A DNA stretch of 64,000 bases from Lomentospora prolificans (GCA_029532625.1 JARFXM010000005.1:2108001-2172000), one strand, 5' to 3'. Positions 1-12,574 are shown, numbered from the stretch's first letter. Translations and numbers: made by a program. Notes: generated by a model from the letters alone, not told the origin.

Positions 1-1027
1 GCCAGTACCGGGAGCGAGGATGTCGACGGCCGAGCCGTAGTTGGAGTAAGTGTCCTCAACCCAGTTGGAGTTGATGGCACCGACGGTAAGACCCTCGGGG
101 GCTGAAGCAGGGGAGACGTCGGAGGCAAGGACGTCCTCGTTTCCGGATGCAATGACGCAAAGAATGCCAGAGTTGAAGGCAGAGCGGACGGCAGTGTTGA
201 AAGCGACAGAGAAGGGACCTCCGAGAGACATGTTGATGACGGCGCGCTTCTGGCGGCCCTTGCTCACGATATCTTTGACGGCCCAGTTGAAACCATCGAG
301 GATGATGGCGGTGGAGGCCTCGCGGCCTTTGAAGACCTTGACGTCGATGACTTTGGCGGCCTTGGCGACACCGTAGGTCTTGCCGGCAATGGTTCCCGCA
401 ACGTGGGTGCCGTGGCCGAGGGTGTCATCGAAGGCGCCACCAGCGGCGTTGTATCCGCGGCTTGCACGGCCGCCAAAGTCGTTGTGGTCCACATTGATGC
501 CGCTGTCTACGACGTAGGCGAAGGTGCCAGATCCGCTAGTGGAGTCGTAGCGGTAAGTGGTGGATCCGCGGGTCTTGCTGGAGATGGTGCCGAGACCCCA
601 GGTCGCGCCAGGCTGGGTCACGGTGGCGGAGAGTGTGTAAATTTGGTCCGCCTCGACCTCAGCAACCTGGTCACGCGATCAGTATTGTGTAGGTTGAACT
701 GAATGGGGATGTATTAAAGCCACTTACATCGGGGTTGTTCTTGATTTCTTCGAGGGTAGCTTCGTCAAACTGACCAGCATAACCACGGAATCCGGGCATG
801 TCATATGTATTCTCAATTCCGGTGAGGTCGCGGCGGCCCAAGCTGCGCTTGTGGACGTCGCTGACCCAGCTCAGGTGGGACTCGGCACCTTCAGCAGAGA
901 CAGAGTCCTTTAGGATGACGATGTACTTGCCCTCGACATTGGGTCCCTCCTCGCGCTGCTGGATAGGGCCAGCGATGGCGAAGGGGACAAAGTTGAGGAG
1001 GAAAGCGAGCTTTCGGAACGAAACCAT
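1..1027 (-). CDS. Subtilisin-like serine protease (S8A, proteinase K type), C-terminus beyond window
   Basis: Secreted endoprotease. Exon 1 is 1027-728 and exon 2 runs from 666 to the window edge, with a GTAAGT donor and a phase 0 join. I chose the ATG at 1027 over an upstream non-ATG extension because it is followed directly by a signal peptide of about 20 residues ending in AIAG. Residues about 35-100 form an I9 propeptide (KYIVILKD motif). The catalytic domain shows Asp154 in YVVDSGIN and His185 in GHGTHVAG. About 322 residues are visible; the reading stops just after DILAPGTG, so the GTSMA serine block and C-terminus lie outside. Family knowledge: fungal proteinase K relatives degrade host cuticle or environmental protein. 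No break is seen in the visible part. Confidence 0.95.
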
Positions 1028-3349
1028 TTTGATATGCAAGAGGGGTTACCAAAGAGACAAGATACTCGACGACCTGGAGTGTTGATGGTGGAGATAAGAC
1101 AAAAGGACGGACGTGAATCTGGTGCGAGGGAATCTGATTTTTTATATACAAAGATCCGAGCTTGATGAGAACTCGGACCCGCCCTATCTCTCCCGTGCTT
1201 GATAAGGAGGTTTCATATCGGCCCAAGGTCGATATCACAAAGAGGCTAGAGTAATGGCACCATCTATCCAAGCCTTGAGTTGTTGGCGATGTCTTGCGCT
1301 CTTCATCCACGTCTTGGCGCATATTACAGTAGCATCTACGTATTGCGGAGCCAAGTACGGCACCTCATGGTTCAGAAGGGGGAAGAAGGACGACCGAACT
1401 TTTGTTACGAGGTTCCAGCGCGTCCAATGCGAGGCAAACAAAGGGCGGAAAGGCCAGAATGAAACAATGGGCCCTCCGCATGACCGCATTTGGGGCTCTT
1501 TCTTCATGTGCACATACTTTTAACTTCCCACCCTGGGCTGGGGAACTTTTTTTTCTTTTTTTTCTTTTCTTTTCTTTTTTCCGTTCGCACCGCGGTCTTC
1601 CACGAGTAGGCGCGAGAAGATGAAGAAATCGACAGCGCCCGAGAACACCACTAAGCTTGATCCAGGGCTGTTCCCTGGCAGAATGCGACCCTGAGATCGG
1701 TAGTTCATACCACCTAGGTTTAGCTAGCTTCCCAATGTGGTGTAAGCGCCGGAAGATTGCACCCGCCCGATGCCACCTCGTTGTTTGCCGACTGGAGTCC
1801 TTTTCCATTTCATATTGGGCAGGACCTTCTGTTGATGCCCTGTTGGCTGGCGCTGTGGCCGACTGAGTTGTCGAACCGGGACGGCGACCGCGCCTGAGCA
1901 CTGTCGTCCCGCCATGTCGGTGAGGGAAGGCCTGGCGCGCTTTTGAAGATATCAGGCCATCAATCAGAGCTTCATGTTGATAGCACTGGTCGTCGCCTGG
2001 TCATTGCATTATCCTATTGTAGTAACAATATTGCTATTATCTGCCCGACGACAAGGGAAAAGCAGAATGCCTGCCGTAATAGGGTCCCTTCCCCCCTGAT
2101 GTGCATGAGAAGAGATCTCCGCATTGAAGGTGCGAAATGAGAAGTGCATCTTGAAACGGTTTCCCGCGCCGCTTTACTTTACAGGGAAGCTGGATAACGG
2201 AAACGCAGCCAACGCGGGGGAAATTTCACAAGGGATTTTGCAGTGTACTATTTTGCTTGGCAAAAACCATTTTTGAATTTCAATGTCTGCGCTGACCAAT
2301 CCATCGTCTTGGCTGGCACGGTTGATGTCGGTAACTGTATGCACTATCAGCTATTACCCCAGAATCCGAGCGGGATGCTGAAGTGCGAGCTGCAATAGCC
2401 CCAGCTGATGACGACAGGTACTGTATTGAGGGTATTGCAGGTGGGATTTGGCGACGGTTTAGGGAGATGGTGGCCGAAGGGGTGCTTGGCGCTCCGTGGG
2501 GCAGCTGGACGAGTCGGGATGGGATCATCAAGGGTTACAGCTGCGATCCTCTTCCTTTTTGACATGTGCCCTTTCCGCTAGGCCGGGTGGGGCGGCAAGG
2601 GGATCATCGGGCTTCACAGAATGTCTTCGGAAGAGGCCCAGTGGATGGCATGATGCGCTCACTCTCCCAATGTTAAACTACTTATCAAAGACGGCCCAGA
2701 GTTCAGAATCTCTTAAATCGGCAAAGTGGGGGAGAGCAAATGGCGATCGGCGACTGCCAGACGCGCCAAACGAACCACTTGCCAAGAGGACAATATAGGC
2801 GCGTTTATTGGGTAGAAATTCCATCTTTTCACAGGGAAGGGACATTGGGACGCAGCGAAGTTTTGTTCCGCGATTTTCCGGCATCATAGACATTGAATAG
2901 GGAGAGGGGGGTTACTAGCTGGTGTCGCGGTGCGGAACATGATACCATATTACTCTACATGGCAGGAGGCCGGTTCGCCAAGACGGATGTGATCTGCAGC
3001 AAAAGAGGAGAGAATATGATAACCGGTCTCCCCGCCTATCGCCCCGCTCTTCTGCCTTGGTTCAACTAATACTGAATGCAAGTATCTGTCGTTGGGATAA
3101 TCGAGGGGGGGGTTCATTGCTACCAATCAGGTCTTGACACAGACACAAGAGGTCAGACTATAGCACATCAAGTGTAATTCCAGGTTGTCGTGCGAGTTGT
3201 GGCCTAACTGAATCCTACACCTTCCACGCTAAGAGAGGACAAGGAAGGCGCAACATCATGGAACAACTTGTATGCGCCGATCAAGCTTGTTTTCGGTTGC
3301 TGCGACTGAGAAGCCTATATTACCACCTTCCGATTACTCCATAGCTTAT
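1028..3349. other. Intergenic region, no supported gene
   Basis: This holds the upstream region of the protease and the 3' side of the reductase. A T-rich pyrimidine tract lies at about 1547-1582. Several open frames of 60-180 codons occur on both strands, but none has a recognisable motif, a good start context or a splice-joined continuation. Confidence 0.5.
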
Positions 3350-4445
3350 TCAAATCCTGACCACGGCCTTTCCAAAGTTCTCTCCTTTCAACATGCCCAC
3401 AAATCCCTCTGCCGCCTTGTCAATACCCTCGGTAACGGCGAGCTTGGCCTTGAAGCTTCCGTCCGCCAGCCACGCCTGGACCTTTTCTTGGTGCTCTTGA
3501 AAGTACGCGGGGCCGAAGTCGGGCTTGCCAACGAGGAATCCCTCCATGACGATTTGCTTCGAGACGAGCTGGAAAAGTCCCTTGATGCCCTGACGCTCCT
3601 CGGGTGGCGTGTTGTATTCCGCAATCTAGTATTATCAGTCAGCGTTAGGAACGACGGACGGGGTTCTTTGAAGTTCTACTCACCATGCCACAGACGGGAA
3701 TGCGGCCATCGGTGTTCATGGCCGTGAGGGCGGCCTCAAGGTGGTCACCTCCGACATTCTCAAAGTAGATGTCGATCCCTTCGGGCGCGAGACGGTTGAG
3801 AGCATCAAGAGGCTTCTCCTTCTTGTAGTTGAAGCCCGCATCAAAGCCGAGCTCCTTGGTGATGAAGTCCAGCTTCTCATCCGACCCGACGGAGCCGATA
3901 ACTTTCAGACCCTCCTTCTTGGCCACCTGTCCGACAACCTGACCGACGGCGCCGGCGGCCGAGCTAACAAAGAGGACCTCGCCCTTCTTGGGCTTGCCGA
4001 TCCGGTGGAGGCCGGACCAGGCGGTGAGACCAGGCATGCCGAGAGCTCCCAGGAAGAGCCCGAGATCGAGGTTGTGGGGGTTCTCAATCTTGCGGAGCTT
4101 GCCCTCCTCGGGATTGGTCACGACGTACTCGGCGATGGGCAGATATCCGATCACGAGGTCGTTCTCCTTGAACTCGGCCACATCGCTCTTCAAGACCTTG
4201 CACACGGTGGAGTTGACGATGGGCGCGTCAATCTCAAAGGCGGGAGAGTACGACTTGACCTTGGGGTCGCGCATCTTTCCCCGGAGGTAAGGATCAAAGG
4301 ACGCATACAGCTCCTTGAGGACGACTCCGCCCTTGGGCAGCGCATCGTCGAGGTTGATGGGCCGGTCCTCGATGACCAGGTGCTCGCCGGGGACGGGCAC
4401 GCCCTTTGGGATCTTTTTGAAAACCAAGGTCTTGTTGGACACCAT
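3350..4445 (-). CDS. NADP-dependent medium-chain reductase, prostaglandin/leukotriene reductase type
   Basis: Predicted cytosolic NAD(P)H-dependent double-bond reductase of the zinc-free MDR family (PTGR / zinc-type alcohol dehydrogenase-like). Exons are 4445-3684 and 3625-3350, joined by a 58-nt GTGAGT...TAG intron in phase 0, giving 345 residues, the usual family length. The start at 4445 gives MVSNKTLVF. Residues about 150-175 hold the nucleotide-binding loop with SSAAGAVGQVVGQ, and PGLTAW precedes it. FENVGGDHLEAAL is the typical mid-domain block. No zinc-binding Cys/His set is visible, consistent with the zinc-free branch. The substrate cannot be told from sequence. Neighbours give no pathway link. 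Confidence 0.9.
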
Positions 4446-5154
4446 TTTGAGGCTATTATTTAGTCCTTGGGAATATTTGACGTGGCTAATATGAGTATTA
4501 ATATTCGGTAAAAACCGCAATCGCAGTGTTTCTAATAATACTCGGCACGATTTCTACGTTGCGAAACGAAAAGGATTTAAGGTGTGCATATTTATAGCTG
4601 AGCTCTTCACTACGATGACGTCTCCTCACTCTCCTCACGCAATCGGCGCAGCTCCGCCAAAGTTACCGAGGCTTAACTCTGCGACGCTGGCAATGCCTTG
4701 ATTGCGGTTCTAGCGCCCGGATACCGGCCTAGTGCCAAAGCTAAATCTTTATTCATACGGCTTTTTTGGGAGCAACCTAATCCGGCCACACGGTTTCTAT
4801 TATTATTCTGTGGGAAGACAGTGTGTCTGAACAATCTTCGACAATATGTTTGCCAATAATTAAAACCAATCAGTCAATATCCCGGAATATTGGAAGCGTC
4901 GTGGATCGCTTTCTCGGTTGGATTTATAATTGTACCTTACCCGCCCGTGTTCCATCCACAGCAGGAATCAATAGATGAGTACAGGCGAATGACGTATCTG
5001 TATATCATGGATCCATTTTGCATTTGTCATCTGAGAAGATTTTTGTGCAGCGGGTGGTGGAAATCTGGTGATGTAATTGTTGGTGGAACCATCGAGTTCA
5101 TGATCAACGCATCTGATCTGTGACTAAGCTAGGCAGCGAGAGATGGGATGCTGC

Positions 5155-5195
<41 letters not shown>

Positions 5196-5369
5196 CGACC
5201 TCTGGAGTATGGAATGGATAACCATAAAACCATGAACGACCCCCAGATGGCACTGTCTCGGCAGTCGCAGCACAAGCTTCATCTCGTCTAGTCACGGATC
5301 TGAAATTAGTCTGGGTAATCTAGGTAATAATCAATACAATCAACGACTCACCACTCACCGAAAGCTACG
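4446..5369. other. Divergent intergenic region, reductase / cyanamide hydratase
   Basis: This contains the 5' regions of both flanking genes and a CA microsatellite. No gene is supported. The sequence is AT-rich from about 4740 to 4880. Confidence 0.6.
5156..5193. repeat. (AC)n microsatellite
   Basis: About 19 uninterrupted AC units, 177 nt upstream of the cyanamide hydratase ATG. Such tracts vary in length between strains. Confidence 0.95.
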
Positions 5370-6185
5370 ATGGCAGGAAACGAAGTCGAGAGGAATGGCT
5401 GGACCGCTGTTCCTGTTGATGCTGGGAGCATCTTCAAAGATAAGCCTTACATCAACGAGCCGACCCCGCTGAGGGAGCACGAGATCGAGTTCCCGTCAGA
5501 CGATCCCATCGTGAGCAAGGTTCAGGAGTACGCAAAGAGCCGTCTCCCGAGGCAGACCTACCATCATTCTATGAGGGTGTTTTACTACGGTGAGGCCGAC
5601 GCCGAGAAAGGCAGCCAGCCTTGGAGATAACTTGCTGATGCGCGCCTGATCTCGAATATAATAATAGCATCGGCTATCATCAAGCAGCAATTCCCCGAGC
5701 ATGCGTCGGGAAGCTTTTCGCCGTCGACGCTTGCGCTCGCGTGCCTGCTTCATGACATTGGCACTGCGGAGGAGAATCTGTCAGCGACGCGCATGTCCTT
5801 TGAGTTCTATGGCGGAATCAAATCTCTGAATCTGCTCCTGGAGCTAGGTGCCGCCAAAGACCAGGCCGAGGCCGTCTGTGAGACGATCATCAGACATCAA
5901 GATCTTGGAACGGAGGGTACCATCACCTTCCTGGGGCAGGTCATCCAGCTGGCCACCATTTATGACAACGTCGGCGAGCACCCCAATGTCAAGGACTTTG
6001 GCAAGATTTTGCACCGGGTCACTCGCGAAGCTGTGAATAGGGCGTTCCCGCGTGAGGGGTGGCTGGGGTGTTTTGCTGCGACGGTGCGAAAGGAGATTGA
6101 GCTGAAGCCATGGTGTCATACCACTCATATTCCCGACTTTGAGAACAAAATCCTGGGGAATGAGCTGATGAAGCCAGATGAATGA
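5370..6185 (+). CDS. Cyanamide hydratase-like HD-domain protein
   Basis: Predicted metal-dependent hydrolyase that hydrates cyanamide to urea. Exons are 5370-5589 and 5668-6185. The 78-nt GTGAGG...TAG intron joins in phase 1 to read FYYASAIIKQQFP; total 245 residues, the family length. HD-superfamily residues are visible: His in TYHHSMRV (about residue 66), His-Asp in CLLHDIGTAEENL, and a downstream IRHQD. The first exon alone runs into a stop 48 nt past the donor, so the intron is needed. Family members occur in soil and plant-associated fungi. The product urea is not obviously linked to the lactam block further right, because the LamA-like protein there has no allophanate hydrolase. Confidence 0.9.
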
Positions 6186-6232
6186 TAATGGAAAAATGGG
6201 CTGCCCCAGTATCGTTCAACCCAGCTGGGACT

Positions 6233-6234
<2 letters not shown>

Positions 6235-6267
<33 letters not shown>
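6235..6267. repeat. Poly-T homopolymer, 33 nt
   Basis: An uninterrupted run of T about 50 nt past the stop codon of the cyanamide hydratase. Its length may be affected by sequencing or assembly error. Confidence 0.9.
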
Positions 6268-6269
<2 letters not shown>

Positions 6270-7966
6270 CTTTTTGATGAGTTGCGAAGGGTTGAGTGTG
6301 AGTGTGGGAAAGGCGCTGGCATGATGTCGGCAAAAGAAGACTTGAGTCGTAGCAAAATATGCTATGTAAGAAGGAAGAATGAGGACGTCGTGGCGGCTCT
6401 GGTCCCCCCACTCTTTGTTATTATTATCATCTCTGTCTTTAATATCTCGAATAGTCTACCGAGCGTGTATGCAAGCGCGGGACGATAATGCTCCGTCGGC
6501 ATCGCTTAAGATGTCCAACCGGGGAGATTCTTGATTTTCTATATGTGTGATGAGGCCCGTCTTTGCATCATTGCCGGGAGAAATAAACAGGAAAAAAAAA
6601 GAATCAACGCAAAATACCAGGATCATAATTCCTGCGTGCTCCAACCCCAACTCCTCACAGGTGGAGTTGGCGATGCTCCAAGGCACGTCGCTGGCGTTGG
6701 AGACGGTGGTAGTCAGCCCAGCGACATAGAAGAAATGCCACTCGTGGGCGATGACTCTGAACCTCATTGGACTGTCGAGAATTGAGATATTGTGATGATC
6801 CAAGGTGGGTCGGCATGATGGATTACGTGCAGGAGAGTCTAAAAAGTGGTGCTCGTTGGCAGGCACAGACCAGTCGTCGGTGTCGATTATCGGAATCGTC
6901 GCCAGCCAGCAAGCGGGCCGTTCCAACGCCCCAGAGCCGAAACGGACAGGAGTGGGTGCCAGCTGAGGGGACTGGCGGGCGGCGGGGTCTTGCGCTGTTC
7001 AGAGAAGGTGGTATTATTATTACTCAAGGGAATGCTTGGTCAGAACACTAAATCACCGGCAATGATGCCAGATCCAGACTGGCATGGGGCTGGATTGGAC
7101 AAAATAGGCCAGGGTTCCCCCCCAGCAGCTCCATCAATCCTGGAGAATCCCCATCTGGCTAAGTCGAGAATGGCGGTCTGTGTTCTGTGTTCAACGCTGG
7201 CTGGTCATGGCATGGAGAATATAATATAGTATTAGCCAGCCAGGCGGTCTTTCAAAAGGATGCCAGCGGCGAAATAGAGACTTGGCTGGCTAGCTGGCAG
7301 CCCAAATGTCTGCAGGCAAAAACCAAGAACCGCACACGGATCACGGCACGGAAAGAACCATCGAAACCCACTGATCGTCGCTCCTTCAGCCAGCACAAGT
7401 GAGCGACTGCAGTGATGAGTGACATGGCCAGTGACAGTTTGGCCGATACAATCCAATCAGGAGGACACCCTCCGTGGTATTGAATGTGACCCCTCCCCTT
7501 TTTTCGCCCCGAAGCTGGCCAGCACCAGCCAGGAACGACCAAAGACAGACCAACGAGGGGACCTTCAGAGCAGACTGGCAGCGTTCCTGGTGCAACAACG
7601 ACGAAAACGGACTTAGTGCGTTCTGGGCAAGATTGAGACACCAGTGCTCGTGACCAATAAAGGAGCGAATCCCTCGGTCCCTCGATGGCTCTGGCATTTC
7701 CCACGTGTCGCCGACATGCACCGGGCCAGTCACAGCGGGAAATCGCCTCCGTCGCATCGCCCCGTGGGAAATTAATTGCTGGGATCTGTCCGCCTCTGCT
7801 CTGCGACTGGGCCACCGATTCGGAGTCGGCGCATCTCAACTGACCCAGCCTGGCAGCCCCATGAGAGCAACCCCCGCCTGGATGAGCGAGTGCACGTCTT
7901 AGAGATATTGAGGAATAGGAGGCGTGAGCGTGCGGGTATGTGGATCAATTGACATATTTGAGTGTA

Positions 7967-7967
7967 T

Positions 7968-7999
<32 letters not shown>
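7967..7999. repeat. Compound (CA)n(TA)n microsatellite in promoter region
   Basis: CA units run directly into TA units, ending 132 nt before the ATG of the NPP1-family gene. The TA part could also supply a TATA-like element, but that is only a guess. Confidence 0.9.
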
Positions 8000-8131
8000 C
8001 TGTGCCGGAGACATACATCTACTTTCTTTCCTAACGCCGAAAGAGAACAGGCATCTCAAGACACACATTAATGTTTAATCGCACAATCGCGACGCGCAAC
8101 CAACACTTCTTTTCTCAATACAGTAGCTATA

Positions 8132-9022
8132 ATGGTATCGTCAACCCTCGGGGGTGTTTTCACCACCCTCGTCGCCCTTCTGCCTCTTGCGCAAGCCGCC
8201 CCCGGTGTGCGCTCCGTACAGGCGAAAAACAAGGTGAGCGTCGCCGCCATCAATAATGTTTCCTCCGTCAACGCCACGTCCATGAACTTGGACGAGCTCG
8301 TCTCCATCCTCGCCATCGGCCCTCCCACCGCTCTCCCCCAGCGCGCCACCGCCAACGATCTCCGCTGGCAACCATCCCTAGACTTCGACAAGGACGGTTG
8401 CTACAACGTCCCCGCCATCGACGCCCAGGGTAACCTCGCCGAGGGTCTCCCCCACAACTGGGTCAGCACCTCCAGCGACTGCCGCGATGCCTCCGACCTG
8501 GACAACAACAACGTCTACTCCCGCCAGCGCTGCAACAACGGCTGGTGCGCGTACCTCTACGGTTACTATTTCGAAAAGGACGTAGCCATCCAGTACTTCC
8601 TTGATCCCGGCCACACTCACGACTGGGAGCACATCGCCGTCTGGGTGCGCGACGGCAAGGCAGAGTACGTCGGTGCCAGCCAGCACGGAAAATTTGAGAT
8701 CAAACCCGCGTCCCAGGTCCGCTGGGACGGCGAGCACCCCAAGATGGTGTACCACAAGGACGGCGCCTCCACCCACTGTTTCCGCTTCGCCAACTCGGCC
8801 GACGACGCCATCGAGAATCACAAGGGCGTCTGGTTCCGTGGACCTTTGATTAGCTGGAACGGATACCCTGCCGGTATCCGCGACTTGTTGTCTGCGCACG
8901 ATTTCGGATCGGCAAACTTTGGCCTGAAGGAGTCGAGTTATGCGGGGAGCTTGACGAGGGCGAAGCCGTCGGGTATTACCTTTGATGTCAACGTGGACGA
9001 TGGCTCTCCCGGCACGCCGTAA
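8132..9022 (+). CDS. Secreted necrosis-inducing protein family (NPP1/NLP)
   Basis: Single-exon gene of 296 residues with a secretory signal ending near LAQAAP (about residue 23). The NPP1 domain follows from about residue 75. The family's heptapeptide region is present at about residues 160-166 as GHTHDWE, close to the usual GHRHDWE, so the third position is changed. Cysteines occur in DGCYN, SSDCRD, RCNNGWC and THCFR. Family knowledge: NLPs are secreted proteins of plant-associated microbes; some act on plant membranes and many are inactive. Activity cannot be judged from sequence here. No frameshift or stop is seen. Neighbours do not suggest a cluster. Confidence 0.92.
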   Translation: MVSSTLGGVFTTLVALLPLAQAAPGVRSVQAKNKVSVAAINNVSSVNATSMNLDELVSILAIGPPTALPQRATANDLRWQPSLDFDKDGCYNVPAIDAQGNLAEGLPHNWVSTSSDCRDASDLDNNNVYSRQRCNNGWCAYLYGYYFEKDVAIQYFLDPGHTHDWEHIAVWVRDGKAEYVGASQHGKFEIKPASQVRWDGEHPKMVYHKDGASTHCFRFANSADDAIENHKGVWFRGPLISWNGYPAGIRDLLSAHDFGSANFGLKESSYAGSLTRAKPSGITFDVNVDDGSPGTP

Positions 9023-9500
9023 TGTTTGCGATATTATTCTTTTTTCCACCCTTGATGTCAAAAGGTATTATGACAGACATGACCGTTCATGGAATGTATA
9101 TACGTGTCTATAATGATAATATATCCAGCGGCTCGAAGTATTATTAAGCACACTTTGAACGACAGGGCGGTTTTCCCCATGGGGATCTGTTGATGCATCG
9201 TAAGGCAGTTCCTTGATTTGGTACGGCAAACCCCAGGGGTTTCTTGTAATATCACCACAAGTCGGAGATTGCTTTCCAAACCCCCGGTAAAGGCCATGGC
9301 GCTGCCCGGGTGTAAGCAGCGTTGCTTTCTAGAGCCGTGTCCTTCTCCTTCTCGTAGTTTACTAAGTAAGCTTTAGGGAAAATAGTTGCAGGTATTCTTC
9401 TGGTGAATTAGAATGGGTCAATGTATTTACGAATAGAAAGGAGAGACGTCCTAGGAATCCAGTCCATCTCTGGGAGAACTACAAAACAACCTCGCGGAAG
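9023..9500. other. Convergent 3' intergenic region
   Basis: Between the ends of the NPP1-family gene and the NCS1 permease. No gene is seen; it would hold both 3' UTRs. Confidence 0.6.
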
Positions 9501-11647
9501 TTAGGCCATAGACTTGTCATCAGTAGTTGCCTCCTCGATCAAATCTTTTGGTTCTTTTTCGTCCCGTCCCTCTAAACCTTCCGCAGAGAAATCCCACGCC
9601 TCATGTTGGCCAACACCAGGAACCGGCGAGAGGTAGCAGATTATGGAATAAATGACGAAACCACCGATAAGCCCTGTGGATAATAGCTCGTTAGCGACAA
9701 ACTCAATATTACGAAGAAGGATGGTCGTTACTTACCAATCAAGAAGGAGACTTTAAATATTCTTGTCCAAGCAAGCGCGACTTTGTAGCCGCTGATTGCG
9801 CTCGCGAATCCCGCTATTAGATCATGTTAGCCAACAAAGTGAGAACCAGGCTGTCAGTTGGTATTATCGTATAATACTCACGAAGCGACATCCAAATGAG
9901 CGATATCCATGTCAAGAATGCCCTCCAATGAAATCCATATTGATACCAATAAATGGAAGACTTGTTCCCGACGTACAAATCCGGAACCTTGTACATCTGC
10001 CGTCGAACGATAAGATAGTCGGAAATGAAAACCCCCATTAGCGGCGAGATGAAGATGCCCAAGGAGCCAACAACGGTGATAAAGGTGCTGGGAGAGTTGA
10101 CGAGGTTCCAGGGGCACAAAGCAATAGCGATCACGGCTAAGACGAGGGACCCTCGCCTGGCATTGATTATTTCGGGAGCGAGAGATGCAAAATCCATTCC
10201 GGTGGCGATGGCGTTGGATACCACGTTGATCTAATATTTCCTCATGTTAATATAAATCTTCTCTCATCCAGGAATCTTGGGCGAGCCCCGACTAACCGCA
10301 AGCTGACTCATAAACCAACCAAGCCCGGCAAAGAAAGTGCCGGCTCTGGTCGTGGCGCTGTAGTCTATCTCCTGGATATGTGCCAGCAGCGTCATGGGCT
10401 GCCAGATGATCTGACTATAGATGCTTCTCGTTGCGCTCGTGATGAAGATTCCGAACATCGCGGCGACACTGACACTCAGCGGGCAGCCGACCCAGATACC
10501 CCAACGAGCGGCCGAGGGAGTCTTGGTGTAGCGAGTCCAATCGGCGTGGCGGATGCTGACGCCGCAGTACGTCGTCGCCATAGTGCAAATGGCTTGGATG
10601 AACTGGAAGGCAGTATCCCTGTGAGACTTTTAGTTAGCAGCAAATTCTTGTATTTAATATGTTTTTGCAAGTCTAGGGGCTCGACTTACCCGGTGCTGAG
10701 TTTAAGCGTAGGAGCAACGAGGTCCCCGGCCCCGCGGTTCGCAGCCATGGCCCAGATAAACATACCAACAATTGTGAGACTAACTCCAATGAAGCTGGCA
10801 AGGAAGAACCCTTGGAGCTTGTGAGGAGGGACACACAACATTCCGACGAATACAACCCAATATATCATCGTGCCGATTAGGTCGTTGGTTGTTATATTGG
10901 CACTTAATATTACCCTTATTAGTATATTGAGTTAATAAGGAGACAAGGTTCGCATACCCTTCTGGGAGCGTATTGCGCATCCGATGGTACGTAGGGAAGA
11001 TTGCAGACAGCTAGACATTTCAATCATCAGTAACCCCTAAACTAACATTGCCCAGAGGTGTACTTACCATCACGCGGATAGCGATACCTCCCCAGTAGCA
11101 CTGAATACCGCTGCTGTAAACTTGTTAGATGGTATTGATCCCAAAATCTACTAACCATCGCTCGCCTATCTCGGGGACAATGCACATACTAAATGATGTT
11201 GCCGAAGCACTTGAGGACCACAACAAAGTAGCTTCCATACATGCCAAAGGCAGCCCGACTCATCATCGGGAAACCCAGGCCGTAAGTGATGCCGAATTCA
11301 CCACATCCCCAAGCCACCAATGCGGACAATACGGACCCGAGAATCATGGCACCGATGGCCTGGCCCGCACTCAACCCGGCGGCGATAGCTGACGAACCCA
11401 TAGTCCAGTAGGTCGCAGCTATGCCGACGGAGACCCTTTTTGATATATTAGCCATGCGATGATATAGGCAGTGAATTTGCGACGTGGCGTACCAGAATCC
11501 CATGTATGTCTTGACAGTGTAATTGCGGTTCTCGGGCAAGACGGGTAGAATGTCTGCATTGGCCCACCGGTTCGTCCGTCGACCGGCATGGTCCTCCTCC
11601 TTGATGCGAATGAGGTTGAACACCGCGGTCAACATGTTGCCTGCCAT
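9501..11647 (-). CDS. NCS1-family permease (uracil/allantoin/purine-cytosine type)
   Basis: Plasma-membrane symporter for a nucleobase, hydantoin, allantoin or similar cyclic amide. Nine exons: 11647-11493, 11435-11190, 11113-11068, 11010-10958, 10902-10690, 10618-10297, 10230-9882, 9813-9736, 9673-9501; all phases close, giving 544 residues and about 12 hydrophobic segments. Family landmarks in order: ADILPVLPENRNYT near the N-terminus, NTLPEGANITTNDLIG mid-protein, DWTRYTK and INARRG in the second half, and FISDYLIVRRQ before the last membrane segments. The start MAGNM at 11647 fits the family better than any upstream codon. It is divergent from the aminotransferase and lies next to lam-type genes, so a lactam-like or ureide substrate is likely (inference). 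Substrate specificity is not readable from sequence. Confidence 0.93.
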
Positions 11648-12574
11648 CTTGAGAAAATATGTCGTTGGAGGATGCGGCAACCGCTGTGACTCAAAGGCAA
11701 GGTTGTAGGACTGATGAGAAACGGAGGACAAGCACACAGAATCGAGCCGTCACCTGGCCTGTTTATGATTCTCTTCGAAAAGACAAGAATGGACGGGCGT
11801 CTGATGGCTATCAATAGAAGCAGAAGGCATAGACCATGTGGAAGACCCTCTGTTTCCAAGATTTTTATTGGGTACGCTTATCTTTACCGAAGCTGCAAGA
11901 TGTAATCATGCGATGGCTGATAGTCCTCTCCAGGTCTCCGACCCACCCTGAAACCCCGGATTATTGATGATTAGGGGAAGACTATCCCGGATGAAGCAGT
12001 CCGACTCGCATCTAGAGCGTCCCGAAGTACTGGGAACGCGGATTTGAGGAAGAAGAAAAAAAAAAAAAAGGACGACCAAGGCAAAATGCCCCAGCATGGC
12101 TGCTCAAACCGGGTTAGCCTGTTCTAACACTATCGTCGCTTTAATGGGGTATTACGGCTATTCCCAATTGGGAAGTTCTACTCGCACCATGCCCAGCTCC
12201 TCACTCTCACTAACGTGCGAACCGCGATTCGCCCTTTGTATCATCTGATCGATTACGATGTTGCTTTTGATCGACGTCCGCAGCTCAATATGAGGGGCCG
12301 AGGTGGGCTCGGGAACGTAATCCAAAGCAGGATCGAACTCGGGCCGGGGGGTCAGAGTGTTCAATTTTAGGAAATGTCTGAGCCGATACCGGTAACCGTG
12401 CCGATAGGGAGTCATATCCAGAGCTCTTTTCCTTTTATCTATGCCAGGCTATTATATAGTATTGGCTTTAGTGAAGTCGTCTAAGCGGGCGTTCCTTGCA
12501 CTCTAGTAGCAAAGATCAATGCCTGCTGCACTTCGGTATTATCTCGAGTCGTTTCTCCTCAATTGCCGGTTATC
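11648..12574. promoter_or_regulatory. Divergent promoter, NCS1 permease / aminotransferase
   Basis: 927 nt between two divergent start codons. A GATAAG core (CTTATC on the plus strand) lies at 11878-11883 and a GATAA core at 12435-12439, matching the HGATAR site of AreA-type nitrogen regulators. Short motifs like these occur by chance, so the regulation is an inference supported mainly by the gene functions. An A-run lies at about 12056-12069. Confidence 0.5.

Larger units (their letters stand above)
6186..8131. other. Intergenic region, about 1.9 kb, no supported gene
   Basis: Holds a poly-T tract just after the hydratase and a CA/TA tract before the next gene. Long open frames on the minus strand (for example around 7250-7840) lack motifs and conserved-looking composition. 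I see no gene here. Confidence 0.5.

Noticed and set aside
3741..4463. 240-codon plus-strand open frame opposite the medium-chain reductase
   Set aside because: Antisense shadow; no recognisable domain and biased Leu/Gly/Asp composition.
7252..7839. 195-codon minus-strand open frame
   Set aside because: No motif, mixed low-quality composition, no splice-joined extension and no good start context.
8378..9061. 227-codon minus-strand open frame opposite the NPP1-family gene
   Set aside because: Antisense shadow of a strongly supported gene; Val/Gly/Ala-biased composition and no motif.
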